A stretch of DNA of 39,515 nucleotides from an uncultured Desulfobacteraceae bacterium (GCA_913041495.1 CAJWHT010000032.1:1-39515), one strand, 5' to 3'; positions 27,214 through 36,330 are shown, counted from the stretch's first letter. Notes: generated from the sequence alone by a model not told the origin. Program-made: numbers and translations.

Positions 27214-28830
27214 TTAAATCATGGCTTCCAGCTTGTCAACCAGAGGGGCCAGGCTCTTTTTTTCAAGCGCCGAGACCAGGGTGCCTTGCTTCAACAGCCA
27301 GGGGTTGTCGAAGTCGTTCAGGTCTGCCCGGTCCATTTTATTGAACACGTAAAGTGTCGGTATATTATCCAGATCCAGTTTCTTGAGCAATTGTTCCACA
27401 GATTCTTTTTGTTGCATGTATCTGGGATTGGAAATGTCGATCACATGGAGGATGATGTCAGCCTCGGCAAGCTCTTCGAGGGTGGCGTGGAAGGCTTCCA
27501 TCAGTTCTTTGGGCAGGTTCTGGATAAATCCCACCGTATCCGTGATAATCACCTCTTTATCCCGAGGGAACCGAAGGCGTCTGGAAGAGGGGTCCAGGGT
27601 GGCAAATAGCCGGTTTGCCGCAATAATATTGCTTTGGGTGAGGGTGTTGAGCAGGGTGGATTTCCCCGCGTTGGTGTAGCCCACAATGGAGATAATGGGC
27701 AGGTTTTTCCGTTTCCGCCGGGCTTTCTGCTGTTTGCGCTGTTTCCGGATTTTGGTTATTTCTTTTTTCAGCCGGGCAACCCTGTCCCTGACCCGGCGCC
27801 GGTTGACTTCCAGCTTGGTTTCACCCGGTCCTCTGCCGCCGATACCGCCGGCAAGCCGGGACATGGCCGTGTTTTTTGTGATCAGCCGGGGCAAAAGGTA
27901 TTCGAGCTGGGCCAGCTCCACCTGGAATTTGCCCTCCCTGGATTTGGCCTGTTTGGCAAAGATATCCAGGATAAGCTGGGTCCGGTCAATGACTTTCATT
28001 TCCACAAAGTCGGTGATGGACCGGATCTGTGACGGAGACAGTTCCCGGTCAAACACCAGCATGGTGGCGTAGTTCTGGATGGCCTTGATGATGAGATCGG
28101 CAAGTTTGCCTTTGCCCACCACAAATTTGGGGTCGATTTTCCGGCGGCGCTGGATGGCGGTGTCGATCACCTTGATGTGGCTGGTTTTGCACAGTTCCTT
28201 TAGCTCATCCATGGAGACCCAGGCTTCCTTGGGATCTCCTGTGGTGGCATTGATGAGAAAGGCGTTTTCCCTGCCGGTGTCCGGCCGGTGCCGGCTGTTG
28301 AGCCGGGAGAGTTCAGATTCCAGGGCCAGGATGGTTGTCTGGCAGTCAATCTCAAGGTCGGCGACGGTGCGGCCCTTTAAAACCTCATAGGGTTCGGCTT
28401 CGGGATCCGGCAGGATGTGGCCGGAGTATACCGGTCCCGGGGTGCCTTTAGGGGTGATGCACAGCGCGGTGATATAGTCCAGCCGCAGCAGCGCAAGGTC
28501 GGTGAGGTCGTCCCGGGTCAGGGGTTCATCGGTGAGATGGGTGTGAACCAGGCGCAGGCCCTTGAGCCTGCCGGGACCTGCCATGTAGTCCGAGGTGACC
28601 GGGATAACGATCCTGTGAGGCTCGCCGGCGATCACGCAGATCACCTTACCGTTGCGGTCCAGAAGAATGCCGATCTGCCGCCGGATCTCGTGGCTGATGG
28701 CCACCATTTCTTCTGCCATTTCCCGCGTCAGGATAAACTCAGGGGGGCACTTGTGGGTGTAAAGATCCTGGATCCTGTCGAGCTGGGTGTTTCGAAGGCC
28801 GTCAGTGGTACCGTAAATTAATCGCTTCAT
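27214..28830 (-). CDS. hflX: GTPase HflX, long form
   Basis: HflX is a ribosome-associated GTPase that splits or rescues stalled 70S ribosomes under stress. This copy has 538 residues against about 430 in E. coli. The extra length is an N-terminal region of about 190 residues before the HflX N-domain (about 200-340), which contains the GGIGGRGPGETKLE signature at about 328-341. The GTPase domain has the P-loop GYTNAGKST at 384-392, DTVGF at 431-435 and an NKMD motif near the end. A lysine/arginine-rich stretch separates the N-domain from the G-domain. The start overlaps the dnaB stop by four bases, so the two are probably co-translated. Confidence 0.95.
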   Translation of the reverse strand: MKRLIYGTTDGLRNTQLDRIQDLYTHKCPPEFILTREMAEEMVAISHEIRRQIGILLDRNGKVICVIAGEPHRIVIPVTSDYMAGPGRLKGLRLVHTHLTDEPLTRDDLTDLALLRLDYITALCITPKGTPGPVYSGHILPDPEAEPYEVLKGRTVADLEIDCQTTILALESELSRLNSRHRPDTGRENAFLINATTGDPKEAWVSMDELKELCKTSHIKVIDTAIQRRRKIDPKFVVGKGKLADLIIKAIQNYATMLVFDRELSPSQIRSITDFVEMKVIDRTQLILDIFAKQAKSREGKFQVELAQLEYLLPRLITKNTAMSRLAGGIGGRGPGETKLEVNRRRVRDRVARLKKEITKIRKQRKQQKARRKRKNLPIISIVGYTNAGKSTLLNTLTQSNIIAANRLFATLDPSSRRLRFPRDKEVIITDTVGFIQNLPKELMEAFHATLEELAEADIILHVIDISNPRYMQQKESVEQLLKKLDLDNIPTLYVFNKMDRADLNDFDNPWLLKQGTLVSALEKKSLAPLVDKLEAMI

Positions 28831-30221
28831 ACAAAATCGCCGTAGGCATCCGGTGCCAGTTCCTCGAACCGTGTGTACTGGCCGATGAACATCATATGGG
28901 CGGTGCCGATGGCGCCGTTTCTGTTTTTGGCCACGATGATTTCCGCCTGGCCTTTTTTAGGATTGTCCGGTTCTTTGTTGTACACCTCGTCCCTGTAGAT
29001 GAAGGCAATGATATCCGCATCCTGTTCGATGGCGCCTGATTCACGCAAATCGGACATCATGGGCCGTTTGTCAGACCGCTGCTCCAGCATACGGTTGAGC
29101 TGCGACAGGGCAATCACCGGTACGTTGAGTTCTTTGGCAAGGGCCTTTAAGGACCGGGATATTTCCGCGATTTCAAGATCCCGCCGGTCGGACTGGAAGG
29201 GGGCCTTCATGAGCTGGAGATAATCGATGACCACAAGGCCCAGTCCGCCGTGTTTCTGGTGGAGTTTCCTTGCCTTTGCCCGCACGTCCATGACCGAGAT
29301 GCTCGGGGTGTCATCAATGAATATGGGCATTTCATTTAGAATGCCTGCGGCATCCGTGGCGTTCTGCCAGTCCTCGGGGCTGATGTGCCCGTTGCGCAAC
29401 CGTCCTGAATCAATGCGTGCCTCTGAGGTTAATAGGCGCATGGAAAGTTGGTCGCAGGACATTTCAAGGGAGTAGATGGCCACGGGTTTTCTCTCGATAA
29501 AGGCCACATTCCTGGCAAGGTTCAGGGCAAATGCCGTTTTGCCCATACTGGGCCTGGCGGCGATGATGATCAGGTCTGATCCCTGAAGTCCTGAGGTGAT
29601 CTGGTTCAGCCGGGGGTATCCGGTATCCAGGCCCAGCAGGCCGCCGGTTTTGCCCTGCTGTTCTTCAAGCTGGTCAATGTTCAGGTCAATCAGGTCGGCA
29701 AGGGACCTGAATGCCCCGCCGGTTTTTCGTTCCGCAATTTTGAAAACCGCAGCTTCGGCTTCATCAAGGATATTTTTAAAATCGCCCTTGTCTTCCAGGC
29801 ACCGTTCAATGGTTTTTGAAGAGGCGTCGATCAACTGGCGCAGGGCCGCCTTTCCCTGGATGATCTTTGCGTAGTTGACGGCATTTACCGCCACCGGTGC
29901 GGCATCGGAAATGGCGGCCAGGTAGGCAGCCCCGCCGATGCTTTCCAGTTCATCCTTTTCGTTGAGTGCGTTGGCAACCGTCACCAGGTCCACCGGGTCT
30001 TCCCGGGAGGCAAGTTCCATGATCACCCGGAAAATCTTCTTGTGGGCCCCTTTGTAAAAATCATCCGGGGTGAGAATTTCCAATACGTCCATGAGGACGT
30101 TATTGTTGATGAAAATGGCGCTGAGCAGGGATTCTTCCGCATCCAGGTCGTGGGGTGGCGTGCGGTTGAGCAGGGGATCGGTTTTTATGGACTCTTTAAC
30201 TGCCACGGTATCCTGTTGCAT
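28827..30221 (-). CDS. dnaB: Replicative DNA helicase
   Basis: DnaB is the hexameric 5'-3' helicase that unwinds DNA at the replication fork. It has 464 residues. The N-terminal primase-interacting domain covers about 20-125, starting with the PPHDLDAEESLL signature. The RecA-like ATPase domain begins near 185, with Walker A at 222-229 (ARPSMGKT) and Walker B in VVIDYLQLM. DnaB-specific QLNR and ESGAIEQDAD segments follow. It lies downstream of rplI, separated by a strong hairpin terminator, and overlaps hflX by four bases. No intein is present. Confidence 0.97.
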   Translation of the reverse strand: MQQDTVAVKESIKTDPLLNRTPPHDLDAEESLLSAIFINNNVLMDVLEILTPDDFYKGAHKKIFRVIMELASREDPVDLVTVANALNEKDELESIGGAAYLAAISDAAPVAVNAVNYAKIIQGKAALRQLIDASSKTIERCLEDKGDFKNILDEAEAAVFKIAERKTGGAFRSLADLIDLNIDQLEEQQGKTGGLLGLDTGYPRLNQITSGLQGSDLIIIAARPSMGKTAFALNLARNVAFIERKPVAIYSLEMSCDQLSMRLLTSEARIDSGRLRNGHISPEDWQNATDAAGILNEMPIFIDDTPSISVMDVRAKARKLHQKHGGLGLVVIDYLQLMKAPFQSDRRDLEIAEISRSLKALAKELNVPVIALSQLNRMLEQRSDKRPMMSDLRESGAIEQDADIIAFIYRDEVYNKEPDNPKKGQAEIIVAKNRNGAIGTAHMMFIGQYTRFEELAPDAYGDFV

Positions 30222-30248
30222 TCAAATTAAGGATAATAAAAGGAAAAT

Positions 30249-30278
30249 GCCTTTCCGCCCCATTGGGAGCGGAAAGGC
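30249..30278 (-). terminator. Rho-independent terminator between rplI and dnaB
   Basis: GCCTTTCCGC and GCGGAAAGGC form a perfect 10-bp stem around a 10-base loop. On the minus strand it is followed by ATTTTCCTTTTATT, so it should end or attenuate the ribosomal protein transcript before dnaB. Confidence 0.85.
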
Positions 30279-30302
30279 GTGGGGAAGTGTCAACTTCTCG
30301 TC

Positions 30303-30761
30303 TTACTTCTCGTCTTTTTCCTCGGCAACCACAAAAACGGTGATTTCCGGTTCAACATCCTTGTACAGACGGATGGGTACCTTGTATTCACCGGTTTCCT
30401 TGATGGGTTCTGCCAGGAGAATGGAACGGCGTTCCAGATCGATGTCCTGGGCATTCAGGGCATCTTTGATGTCATGGGTGGTGACGGAACCGTAAAGGTA
30501 AATTTCTTCACGGACCTTGGCTTTGATGGTGATTTCAACAGCCTTGATCTTTTCCGCCATTTCCTCGGCCAGCTTTTTCTCTTTGGCGATCTGGAGTTCC
30601 AGTTTGGCCCGGGCCTGCTCCATTACCCGCCGGTTCTGGGGGGTGGCAAGTACGGCCTTGCCCTGGGGCAACAGATAGTTCCGGCCATACCCGGGGGCCA
30701 CCTCGCACTCCGTGCCGGCGATACCCAGTGTATCGATGGTTTCTTTTAAAATGACTCTCAT
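30303..30761 (-). CDS. rplI: 50S ribosomal protein L9
   Basis: L9 binds the base of the L1 stalk on 23S rRNA. The 152-residue protein begins MRVILKETIDTLGIAG and has the N-domain signature GYGRNYLLPQGKA around residues 24-36. A long charged helix (about 45-78) and the C-terminal domain follow. GGAGG lies 6 bases before the ATG. It is the last gene of the rpsF-rpsR-DUF2232-rplI cluster. Confidence 0.97.
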   Translation of the reverse strand: MRVILKETIDTLGIAGTECEVAPGYGRNYLLPQGKAVLATPQNRRVMEQARAKLELQIAKEKKLAEEMAEKIKAVEITIKAKVREEIYLYGSVTTHDIKDALNAQDIDLERRSILLAEPIKETGEYKVPIRLYKDVEPEITVFVVAEEKDEK

Positions 30762-30806
30762 TGTAAACCTCCAAAAGGTCCGGCCTGAAAGCGGCCGGCT
30801 TTACAT

Positions 30807-31739
30807 TTATTGGGCAGCTGTGTTCAATTTTCTGAAATTAATCCAGTTGTCGAAAAATCCCAGGCCGATCACCAGGATCATCACGTACAATTGTACGGCG
30901 ATCAGGCTGTAGCAAAAGAATTTCAATGGCATGGGCGTCTGCTTCTTCTCGAAAAAAAAAGAGACCACAGCAATTCCTTGAAAAAAATAAACAAGCATTA
31001 AGACGAACAGGCAGTTGATGCTGACAATTTTTAAGGGGCCATAGGGGGCCATCAGGGCCAGGCCGAATCCGATCACCGCCCAGACCATGGGCTCAGGGGC
31101 CCTGTAGCGGTTCAGTTGGGTGATGCTTTTGAGGACAAGTCCCCGTTTGGCAAGCATGGATCTGATGATCAGCAGGTTCAGCCAGATGGTGGTCATGTAG
31201 GAAATCATAAAGAGTCCCGGCAAGATCACCATGAAAACCGAGTTTAACTGCTGGATCTGGGATTTATCCATCCCCATTTCCGAGTAGATTTCAGAGGTCA
31301 TCTGAAAATACCGGTTCAGGTACTCGGACAGAATGCCTTCCATGGACACGCCCTGGACCAGGGTGTACAGGAAAAATGCCGTGAATCCGGCCCCTGACAC
31401 CAGCACGGTGGTGGCCACCATGGTCCGCTGGATAGTGAACTGCCGTTCCAGACATTCCCCTAAGAAAAATCCGGTCATCAACAATGATCCGAAATAAAGG
31501 ACGTCAAACCCTTGGGCCCCCGTCATCAGCAGCAGGATAAAAAAACTTGCCACAACGATGATACCGCCGCTGTTCCGCCCCAGTTTCAGCCGGTAAAAAA
31601 GCACCGGCAAGGGAAGCAGCAGCAGGGCAAATACCCCCAGAAGGGGAAAGACAAACACCACCCCGAAGATCAGAATGCACAAAGAGATGCCGATGAGGAT
31701 CTCTTTGATCATGGTGGGATGGGTCAAGGATAAGGGCAT
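30807..31739 (-). CDS. DUF2232 (YybS-like) membrane protein
   Basis: This 310-residue protein has about eight hydrophobic helices and no soluble domain. Position between rpsR and rplI fits the DUF2232/YybS family, which is found in this place in many bacteria. Its function is not established. An alternative start at 31,712 is possible because neither ATG has a strong ribosome site. It is transcribed with the ribosomal genes. Confidence 0.85.
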   Translation of the reverse strand: MPLSLTHPTMIKEILIGISLCILIFGVVFVFPLLGVFALLLLPLPVLFYRLKLGRNSGGIIVVASFFILLLMTGAQGFDVLYFGSLLMTGFFLGECLERQFTIQRTMVATTVLVSGAGFTAFFLYTLVQGVSMEGILSEYLNRYFQMTSEIYSEMGMDKSQIQQLNSVFMVILPGLFMISYMTTIWLNLLIIRSMLAKRGLVLKSITQLNRYRAPEPMVWAVIGFGLALMAPYGPLKIVSINCLFVLMLVYFFQGIAVVSFFFEKKQTPMPLKFFCYSLIAVQLYVMILVIGLGFFDNWINFRKLNTAAQ

Positions 31740-31763
31740 TACGTCATTTCCGGATCTGCTGTC

Positions 31764-32012
31764 TTAATAGTTGGGGCGCCCGACAAACGGCAGCAGTGCG
31801 ATCTGGCGGGACTGCTTGATCGCAAGTGAGAGCTGACGCTGGTGTTTGGCGCAGGTGCCGGTGATCCGTCTGGGAATGATTTTTCCCCGTTCGGTGATGA
31901 ACTGCCGGAGGGCTTTGGGGTTTTTGTAATCAATTTCCATTCCGCTGTCTACGCAGAACCTGCAGATTTTGCGGCGCTGATAGAATCTGTTTTTTCCGCC
32001 TCTTTTATACAT
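31764..32012 (-). CDS. rpsR: 30S ribosomal protein S18
   Basis: The 82-residue S18 protein pairs with S6 on the platform of the small subunit. It shows the KICRFC pair of cysteines (residues 16-19), the [16 protein letters not shown] segment, and the typical RQIALLPFV end. GGAG lies 7 bases before the start. It follows rpsF by 23 bases. The N-terminal CxxC with later cysteine suggests the zinc-binding form. Confidence 0.97.
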   Translation of the reverse strand: MYKRGGKNRFYQRRKICRFCVDSGMEIDYKNPKALRQFITERGKIIPRRITGTCAKHQRQLSLAIKQSRQIALLPFVGRPNY

Positions 32013-32035
32013 AACTTGACTCCTTCTGTGGTGAA

Positions 32036-32521
32036 TTATTCAGCCGTTTCGCCGGTTTTTTCAGTTTCCTCTTCAGTGGCTTCCGCTTCCTTAGCAGGTG
32101 TTTCCTCTGCCTTTTCTTCAGCCTCGGGGGCTTCTTCTTCGGAAGCTTCCTCAGAGGCCGCTTCGTCAGCCGCTTTGGCTTCCTTGGCTTCGGCAGTTTC
32201 AGCCGCTTCTTTTTGAAGGGATTCTGCAGTTTCCTGGTCGGAAAGAAGGATGGTCATGAATTTCATGCAATCGTCGCTGAGGCGAAGATTTCTTTCAAGT
32301 TCCTTTACAAGGTCGCCGGTGCCGCCATAGGTCAGGCAGACATAGTGACCACGGAGTTTCTTTCTGATTTCATAGGACAGTTTTTTGGTGCCCCATTCGT
32401 CAAAGTCCAAAAGAATTCCATTTTCTCTGGCAATGATGTTTCTCACCTTGTCAAACAGCTCAGTGCGGGCCTGATCTGACTGATCCGGGTCAGAAATCAA
32501 TACAGTTTCATACTTCCTCAT
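32036..32521 (-). CDS. rpsF: 30S ribosomal protein S6 with long acidic tail
   Basis: S6 forms a dimer with S18 on the 30S platform. The core fold (residues 1-94) starts [10 protein letters not shown] and includes the [10 protein letters not shown] segment. After that comes a tail of about 65 residues made almost only of Ala, Glu, Lys, Thr and Ser. E. coli S6 also has a glutamate tail, added by RimK, but this one is gene-encoded and much longer. AAGGAG lies before the ATG. A candidate promoter sits about 110 bases upstream. Confidence 0.97.
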   Translation of the reverse strand: MRKYETVLISDPDQSDQARTELFDKVRNIIARENGILLDFDEWGTKKLSYEIRKKLRGHYVCLTYGGTGDLVKELERNLRLSDDCMKFMTILLSDQETAESLQKEAAETAEAKEAKAADEAASEEASEEEAPEAEEKAEETPAKEAEATEEETEKTGETAE

Positions 32522-32622
32522 TTTTTCTCCTTACGGATATAAAGCCCCGGCCCTAAAGAGGTTTACAGGCCCGGAGCAAGGATTAAACCAACAATCACCT
32601 GACGATCAGGCGATTTAAAAAA
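32522..32622 (-). promoter_or_regulatory. Leader of the rpsF operon, possible autoregulatory RNA
   Basis: About 100 bases separate the candidate promoter from the rpsF start. They contain two imperfect hairpins: CCTGA/TCAGG, and a CCGG(G/C)CCT pair around 32,547-32,577. Many bacteria carry an S6:S18-binding leader before rpsF; I could not match its conserved core here with certainty. Confidence 0.3.
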
Positions 32623-32628
32623 CCATCA

Positions 32629-32658
32629 TTTATATCATCTCAAGGGTGGAAAGGTCAA
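32629..32658 (-). promoter_or_regulatory. Candidate sigma-70 promoter of the rpsF operon
   Basis: On the minus strand TTGACC (32,658-32,653) and TATAAA (32,634-32,629) are separated by 18 bases. Both hexamers match 5 of 6 consensus positions. Confidence 0.6.
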
Positions 32659-32708
32659 CAAAATTTTGAGAAGATCCGGTGCCTTGGCCGGCTGCCTTCG
32701 GGGGGCTT

Positions 32709-33314
32709 TCAGGCCTTTCCTTTTTTGAACAGGACAACATCGCGGCCTTCTCCCTTGAAGATGAGCGCATTGTCGTTGATGAACTCAAAGGTGGTGGAAA
32801 AACCATCGGGCAGATCCGCTGCTAAAAGCGTGATCCGGTAGGGCATGACGGTCTGGTCTATTTGATAGGTGCCCTGGCTGTTGCGGTCCGGTCCCTTCCA
32901 GGTGAACCTGCCGCGGATATCAAAGGTAAACACAATGGCGCCTTCGTGCTTGCGGTCCAGTCCGTACCAACTGCCCACAAGTTTTCGTGCGGGCGAAAGT
33001 GTTTCCGTTTTGTCAGAGCCGGGGATGATGGTGTCCAGATAATTTTTCATTTTATCGGAAAGGACTTTCCCGCTCTCCAGCCAGATCTGAACGGTTTTAA
33101 TCTGGGGTTTGCGTTGATTGAAAAACTGGGTGCCGTCTTCCTGGTCTTTGGTCATGCCGCCGTGCCCTGGAGCGGCAATATCCTTTGCCTCCTGGTTAAT
33201 ATTTTCATCCCAGGTGTTGTCATCAAAAATCGAGGCCGATTGTAGGCGTTGTTCAGCGCACCCGAAAAGGCAGATCACCAGGGCGAGGATAAGGTGTGTG
33301 ATGTGTCTTTGCAT
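32709..33314 (-). CDS. Predicted lipoprotein with lipocalin-like C-terminal part
   Basis: The 201-residue product has a signal peptide with a lipobox ending at C19 (LFGC), so it is probably lipid-anchored in the outer or inner membrane. Residues about 20-105 are polar and probably extended or helical. From about 110 a KLVGSWYGLDR segment followed by alternating beta strands resembles the start of lipocalin-like or DUF-type beta-barrel domains. I do not recognise a named family, and its partners are unknown. It ends about 50 bases from the rpsF promoter region, on the same strand. Confidence 0.75.
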   Translation of the reverse strand: MQRHITHLILALVICLFGCAEQRLQSASIFDDNTWDENINQEAKDIAAPGHGGMTKDQEDGTQFFNQRKPQIKTVQIWLESGKVLSDKMKNYLDTIIPGSDKTETLSPARKLVGSWYGLDRKHEGAIVFTFDIRGRFTWKGPDRNSQGTYQIDQTVMPYRITLLAADLPDGFSTTFEFINDNALIFKGEGRDVVLFKKGKA

Positions 33315-33834
33315 GGTTGATTTGCCTGCGTGTTGTCTTTTTTTTTATTTTGCCGACTACCGGGATCTGTGGTCTGTTTTAATATACCAATCCGGATTAA
33401 ATCTCAAGTCAGCAAATCCTTCCTGCCGCTTTAAAACCGCCGTTTTTCAGTACTATATTTAAGCTCTGTGCGTCTGTATAAAAAATATGATCAATTGTAA
33501 CAGAATGTAACCCGTCTGTTTGGGGGAAGTGTGGATATGTCAAGCCGAAAAGGTGTGATATCTCGCTGAACCTGATGATTTGTCACGGCTTCATCTGATT
33601 TGATTTATGATCCGATTTGAAGGTGGTGCTGATAACTCTTCGAAATGTCACTGTGAACTATCTTAACCCGTCACCCAGTTTTTTTTTATGATGCCTTCTG
33701 GAATCCCAATTGCAGTGATCAAAGCCCAAAACGTCCTGCAAGCAGACATCCATGTGTGTATGTCAATCCCTCTTGCACATGAATCTTGCACATGAATCTT
33801 GGCATGAATAAAAAAGTTGAAAAAAGGAAATAAG
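33315..33834. other. AT-rich intergenic region
   Basis: This 520-base stretch has no convincing gene on either strand and no tRNA. Its only clear structure is the 13-base tandem repeat listed separately. A minus-strand frame of 74 codons at 33,663-33,887 has no ribosome site or family resemblance. Confidence 0.5.
33771..33808. repeat. Three tandem 13-base repeats
   Basis: TCTTGCACATGAA occurs twice exactly (33,771-33,783 and 33,784-33,796) and a third time with one base missing (33,797-33,808). The array ends 26 bases before the start codon of the next gene. Confidence 0.85.
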
Positions 33835-34119
33835 ATGTTTTTTGATGATTTCATACCGGGGCAGATAGACAAATATGGATTCGGCATGACTGCCGGAAAC
33901 GGCAGGTTTCATTTCATGGTCGCCTTGTCGGACGGGGAAAGGGTCAGGCAGCTTTGCCTGTCCCGGCGCAGGGATCTTCGGCGGCTGGACGGCAAACCGG
34001 TAAAATGGTTTGACGACGAGTCCCGGGCAGTGGATGTCTTTCGAAATAATAAAAAAGCCTGCCACAAATGCCTGAGGGCCATTGAAACCATTGAACTGAA
34101 CCTGGCCGGGGTGAAATAG
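33835..34119 (+). CDS. Small hypothetical protein
   Basis: The ATG at 33,835 is preceded by AAAGGAA with good spacing; an upstream TTG start is less likely. The 94-residue product starts with an aromatic MFFDDFIPGQIDKYGFG segment and has a basic middle (LSRRRDLRRLDGK). It ends with a KKACHKCLRAIETIEL helix carrying a CxxC pair. No known family comes to mind. It is isolated: the gene to the left is 520 bases away, and the oxidoreductase gene to the right is convergent. The tandem repeats directly upstream could be its control region. Confidence 0.62.
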   Translation: MFFDDFIPGQIDKYGFGMTAGNGRFHFMVALSDGERVRQLCLSRRRDLRRLDGKPVKWFDDESRAVDVFRNNKKACHKCLRAIETIELNLAGVK

Positions 34120-34144
34120 GCGGTCTTCCGGAATTTTTAGGGGC

Positions 34145-35320
34145 CTAACGCATGTCAACTTCCAGGGTATCAGGGCCTGGCGGAATCAATACCAGCTTTC
34201 CCACATGGGTCTTGGCGGCAAAGGCTTTCTGGGCGCAGGTAATGTCTTTTAAGGCAAAGGACTGGGCCAAAACCGGGGTGATTTCCCCATTTTCAATGTA
34301 GGATATCAGGTTGGGGAACACCGGTTTATCCCAGGCGGTGCAACCGAACAAGGTAATATCCTTTAAATAAAGATCCCGCATATCCAGCGCCACCACAGGT
34401 CCGGCAATCGCTCCTGACGAAACCATTTTGCTGCCGGGCTTCAACAGCTTTAACATGTTGCCAAACCCCTCTCCTGCCACGTTGTCCACCACAATATCCA
34501 CAGTATTTTCACCTAAGGCCGTGAGGATATCTTCGCCCCTTGCCAGAACACGGTGTGCCCCGATGGCTTTGACGGCATCGCATTTCGATGCACCGGCAAT
34601 GGCGGTCACCCGGGCGCCCCGACGTTTGGCCAATTGCACCACGGCTGACCCCACCCCACCCGAAGCCCCTGTCACAAGCAAGTGATCACCTGCCGCGACC
34701 TTTGCCCGGTGAAGCATGTTTTCGGCCGTGCCATAGGCGCAGGGAATGGTTCCAAGTTCCGCATCTGTCCAATTGCAATCCACGGGGAATACCTCCGATG
34801 CCGGCACTTTAACGTATTGTGCAAAGGCCCCGTCAAAATCAGAGGCCATCCACTGGTGTTCTGTTGAATCCTGGGTCCTTGTACCATTGGCAGAGGGGAT
34901 ACGCATGCAGGGCCGGATCAATACCCGTAGGCCCACAAGTTTTCTGTCCGCATCATCCGCCGCTTCCACCACACGGCCGCAACAGTCCGTTCCCTGGATC
35001 AGCGGAAACGGGGTGGCACCGCTCCATCCGCCGTCTGCCTCAGCTTTGGCCGAATCCGTTTCTTTCCGGGTTTGTGTCAGCTCTTCCGTGCCGCGGGTAA
35101 CCCGGGAGGAATACCATCCCAGCCGGGTGTTGATATCCGTGTTGTTCACGCCTGCTGCCAGAACCGCGACCAGCACTTCGCCCGGACCGGGTGAAGGCAC
35201 GGGCACATCCCGGTATTCAAGCGTTTCATATCCCCCGTTGCCTGTTGTGACCACGGCCTTCATTGATGGCCGGCCCGGGGTAAGGTGGAACCGGTCTTTG
35301 GGTGTATTCGTTTTATTCAT
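34145..35320 (-). CDS. Zinc-independent MDR-family oxidoreductase (quinone oxidoreductase-like)
   Basis: This is a medium-chain dehydrogenase/reductase of about 391 residues. The GroES-like N-terminal domain has the AAGVNNTDINTRLG segment where zinc alcohol dehydrogenases carry a catalytic cysteine, so the catalytic zinc is absent and quinone-oxidoreductase-like activity is favoured. The NADPH-binding motif TGASGGVGSAVVQLAKRRG lies near residues 218-236. An insertion rich in charged residues sits between the two N-terminal strands. Start is uncertain: the ATG at 35,320 has AGAAG close by, and one at 35,332 or the internal one at 35,263 are alternatives. It follows the DMT exporter on the same strand by about 60 bases. 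Confidence 0.88.
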   Translation of the reverse strand: MNKTNTPKDRFHLTPGRPSMKAVVTTGNGGYETLEYRDVPVPSPGPGEVLVAVLAAGVNNTDINTRLGWYSSRVTRGTEELTQTRKETDSAKAEADGGWSGATPFPLIQGTDCCGRVVEAADDADRKLVGLRVLIRPCMRIPSANGTRTQDSTEHQWMASDFDGAFAQYVKVPASEVFPVDCNWTDAELGTIPCAYGTAENMLHRAKVAAGDHLLVTGASGGVGSAVVQLAKRRGARVTAIAGASKCDAVKAIGAHRVLARGEDILTALGENTVDIVVDNVAGEGFGNMLKLLKPGSKMVSSGAIAGPVVALDMRDLYLKDITLFGCTAWDKPVFPNLISYIENGEITPVLAQSFALKDITCAQKAFAAKTHVGKLVLIPPGPDTLEVDMR

Positions 35321-35379
35321 ATGTCTTCTCATGGATTCATTTTGATTTGCCCAACAGATAAGCCAACACCCTTCTTAAG

Positions 35380-36330
35380 TCAACCCGTCCTTCGGTCATT
35401 GTGTGCAGATACGGCTGCCGTCTGGCTGAGCACAACCCCCGCTCCGACAATGACAGCTCCTGCTATCTGCAAAGGTGCCAACGTTTCCCCAAGAATGCCC
35501 CAGCCCAGAACCACGGCCACCACCGGTACTAGGTTGATAAAAGCCGATGCCTGGTTGGCCGGCAACCGGCTCATGGCCCAGTTGTAAAGACCGAATGCCC
35601 CCACCGAGGCGAATACGCCGAGAAATACCAGGGGGATCATCACTGAGGCGTGAAAAATACCGCCGGGAACCGTCGCCAAATACCTGATGCCTGGAGAAAA
35701 AAACACAAGTCCGGTCAGGCATTGCATCCCAGTGAGTGTCCAGGGGCTGTAACGGCTGGTCAGTTGTTTGACGATCAGCATATTGCCTGCGGCGCAGGTC
35801 ATGGCCAGCATCTCAAGGCTGTTGCCAAGCAATGGGTTATCCCCCGGTGCTTCAGCCTTTCCTGAGGCCGTGAGGATGGCTACGCCGCCAAGGGAGAGTA
35901 TCAGGCCAAATGCCGTTTTGTGGGATAGCTTTTCGGAAAGAAAAGCCCAGGCCCCCACCCCCACCAGCAATGGAACAAAGGCTGAAATCACCCCGGCCTG
36001 GGAAGCCGTGGTCAGTTTCAGCGCGTTGGATTCAAAAAGGAAATAGAGACAGGGCTGCAGTGCCACCATGGGCAGTATCAGTTTTAAGTCTCCCCTTTTC
36101 CAGGTGGAAGGTGCCAGGCGGTTGGCAAAGGGGAGCAGGACCAGGCAGGCGATAATCATCCGGCACAGCATCACCCCTTGGGGATGCATGACCTTTACCG
36201 CGGCCCGGGTGGCCACAAAGGAGCCGCCCCAGAAGCATACTGCGGCCATCAGGGCGGCATAGGGTAATAATGTTGTGTCTTTATGTACTATGGAATTTGG
36301 GGTTGCTGTACGGTTCGTATAACTGGGCAT
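35380..36330 (-). CDS. DMT-superfamily permease (EamA family)
   Basis: This 316-residue membrane protein has two EamA repeats and about ten hydrophobic helices. The first repeat carries the FWGGSFVATRAAVKV-type family segment, and the end of each repeat shows the E-x-P/L-type loop of this family (FLSEKLSHKTAFG; LGETLAP). I chose the ATG at 36,330 because GGAGAAG lies upstream; a longer form from 36,363 is possible. The neighbours are an AraC-type regulator upstream and an oxidoreductase downstream, an arrangement typical of an inducible efflux or detoxification unit, which is inference. Confidence 0.87.
   Translation of the reverse strand: MPSYTNRTATPNSIVHKDTTLLPYAALMAAVCFWGGSFVATRAAVKVMHPQGVMLCRMIIACLVLLPFANRLAPSTWKRGDLKLILPMVALQPCLYFLFESNALKLTTASQAGVISAFVPLLVGVGAWAFLSEKLSHKTAFGLILSLGGVAILTASGKAEAPGDNPLLGNSLEMLAMTCAAGNMLIVKQLTSRYSPWTLTGMQCLTGLVFFSPGIRYLATVPGGIFHASVMIPLVFLGVFASVGAFGLYNWAMSRLPANQASAFINLVPVVAVVLGWGILGETLAPLQIAGAVIVGAGVVLSQTAAVSAHNDRRTG

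Noticed and set aside
32547-32577. Terminator hairpin before rpsF
   Set aside because: The stem has a mismatch and no T-run in the sense direction; treated as part of the operon leader instead.
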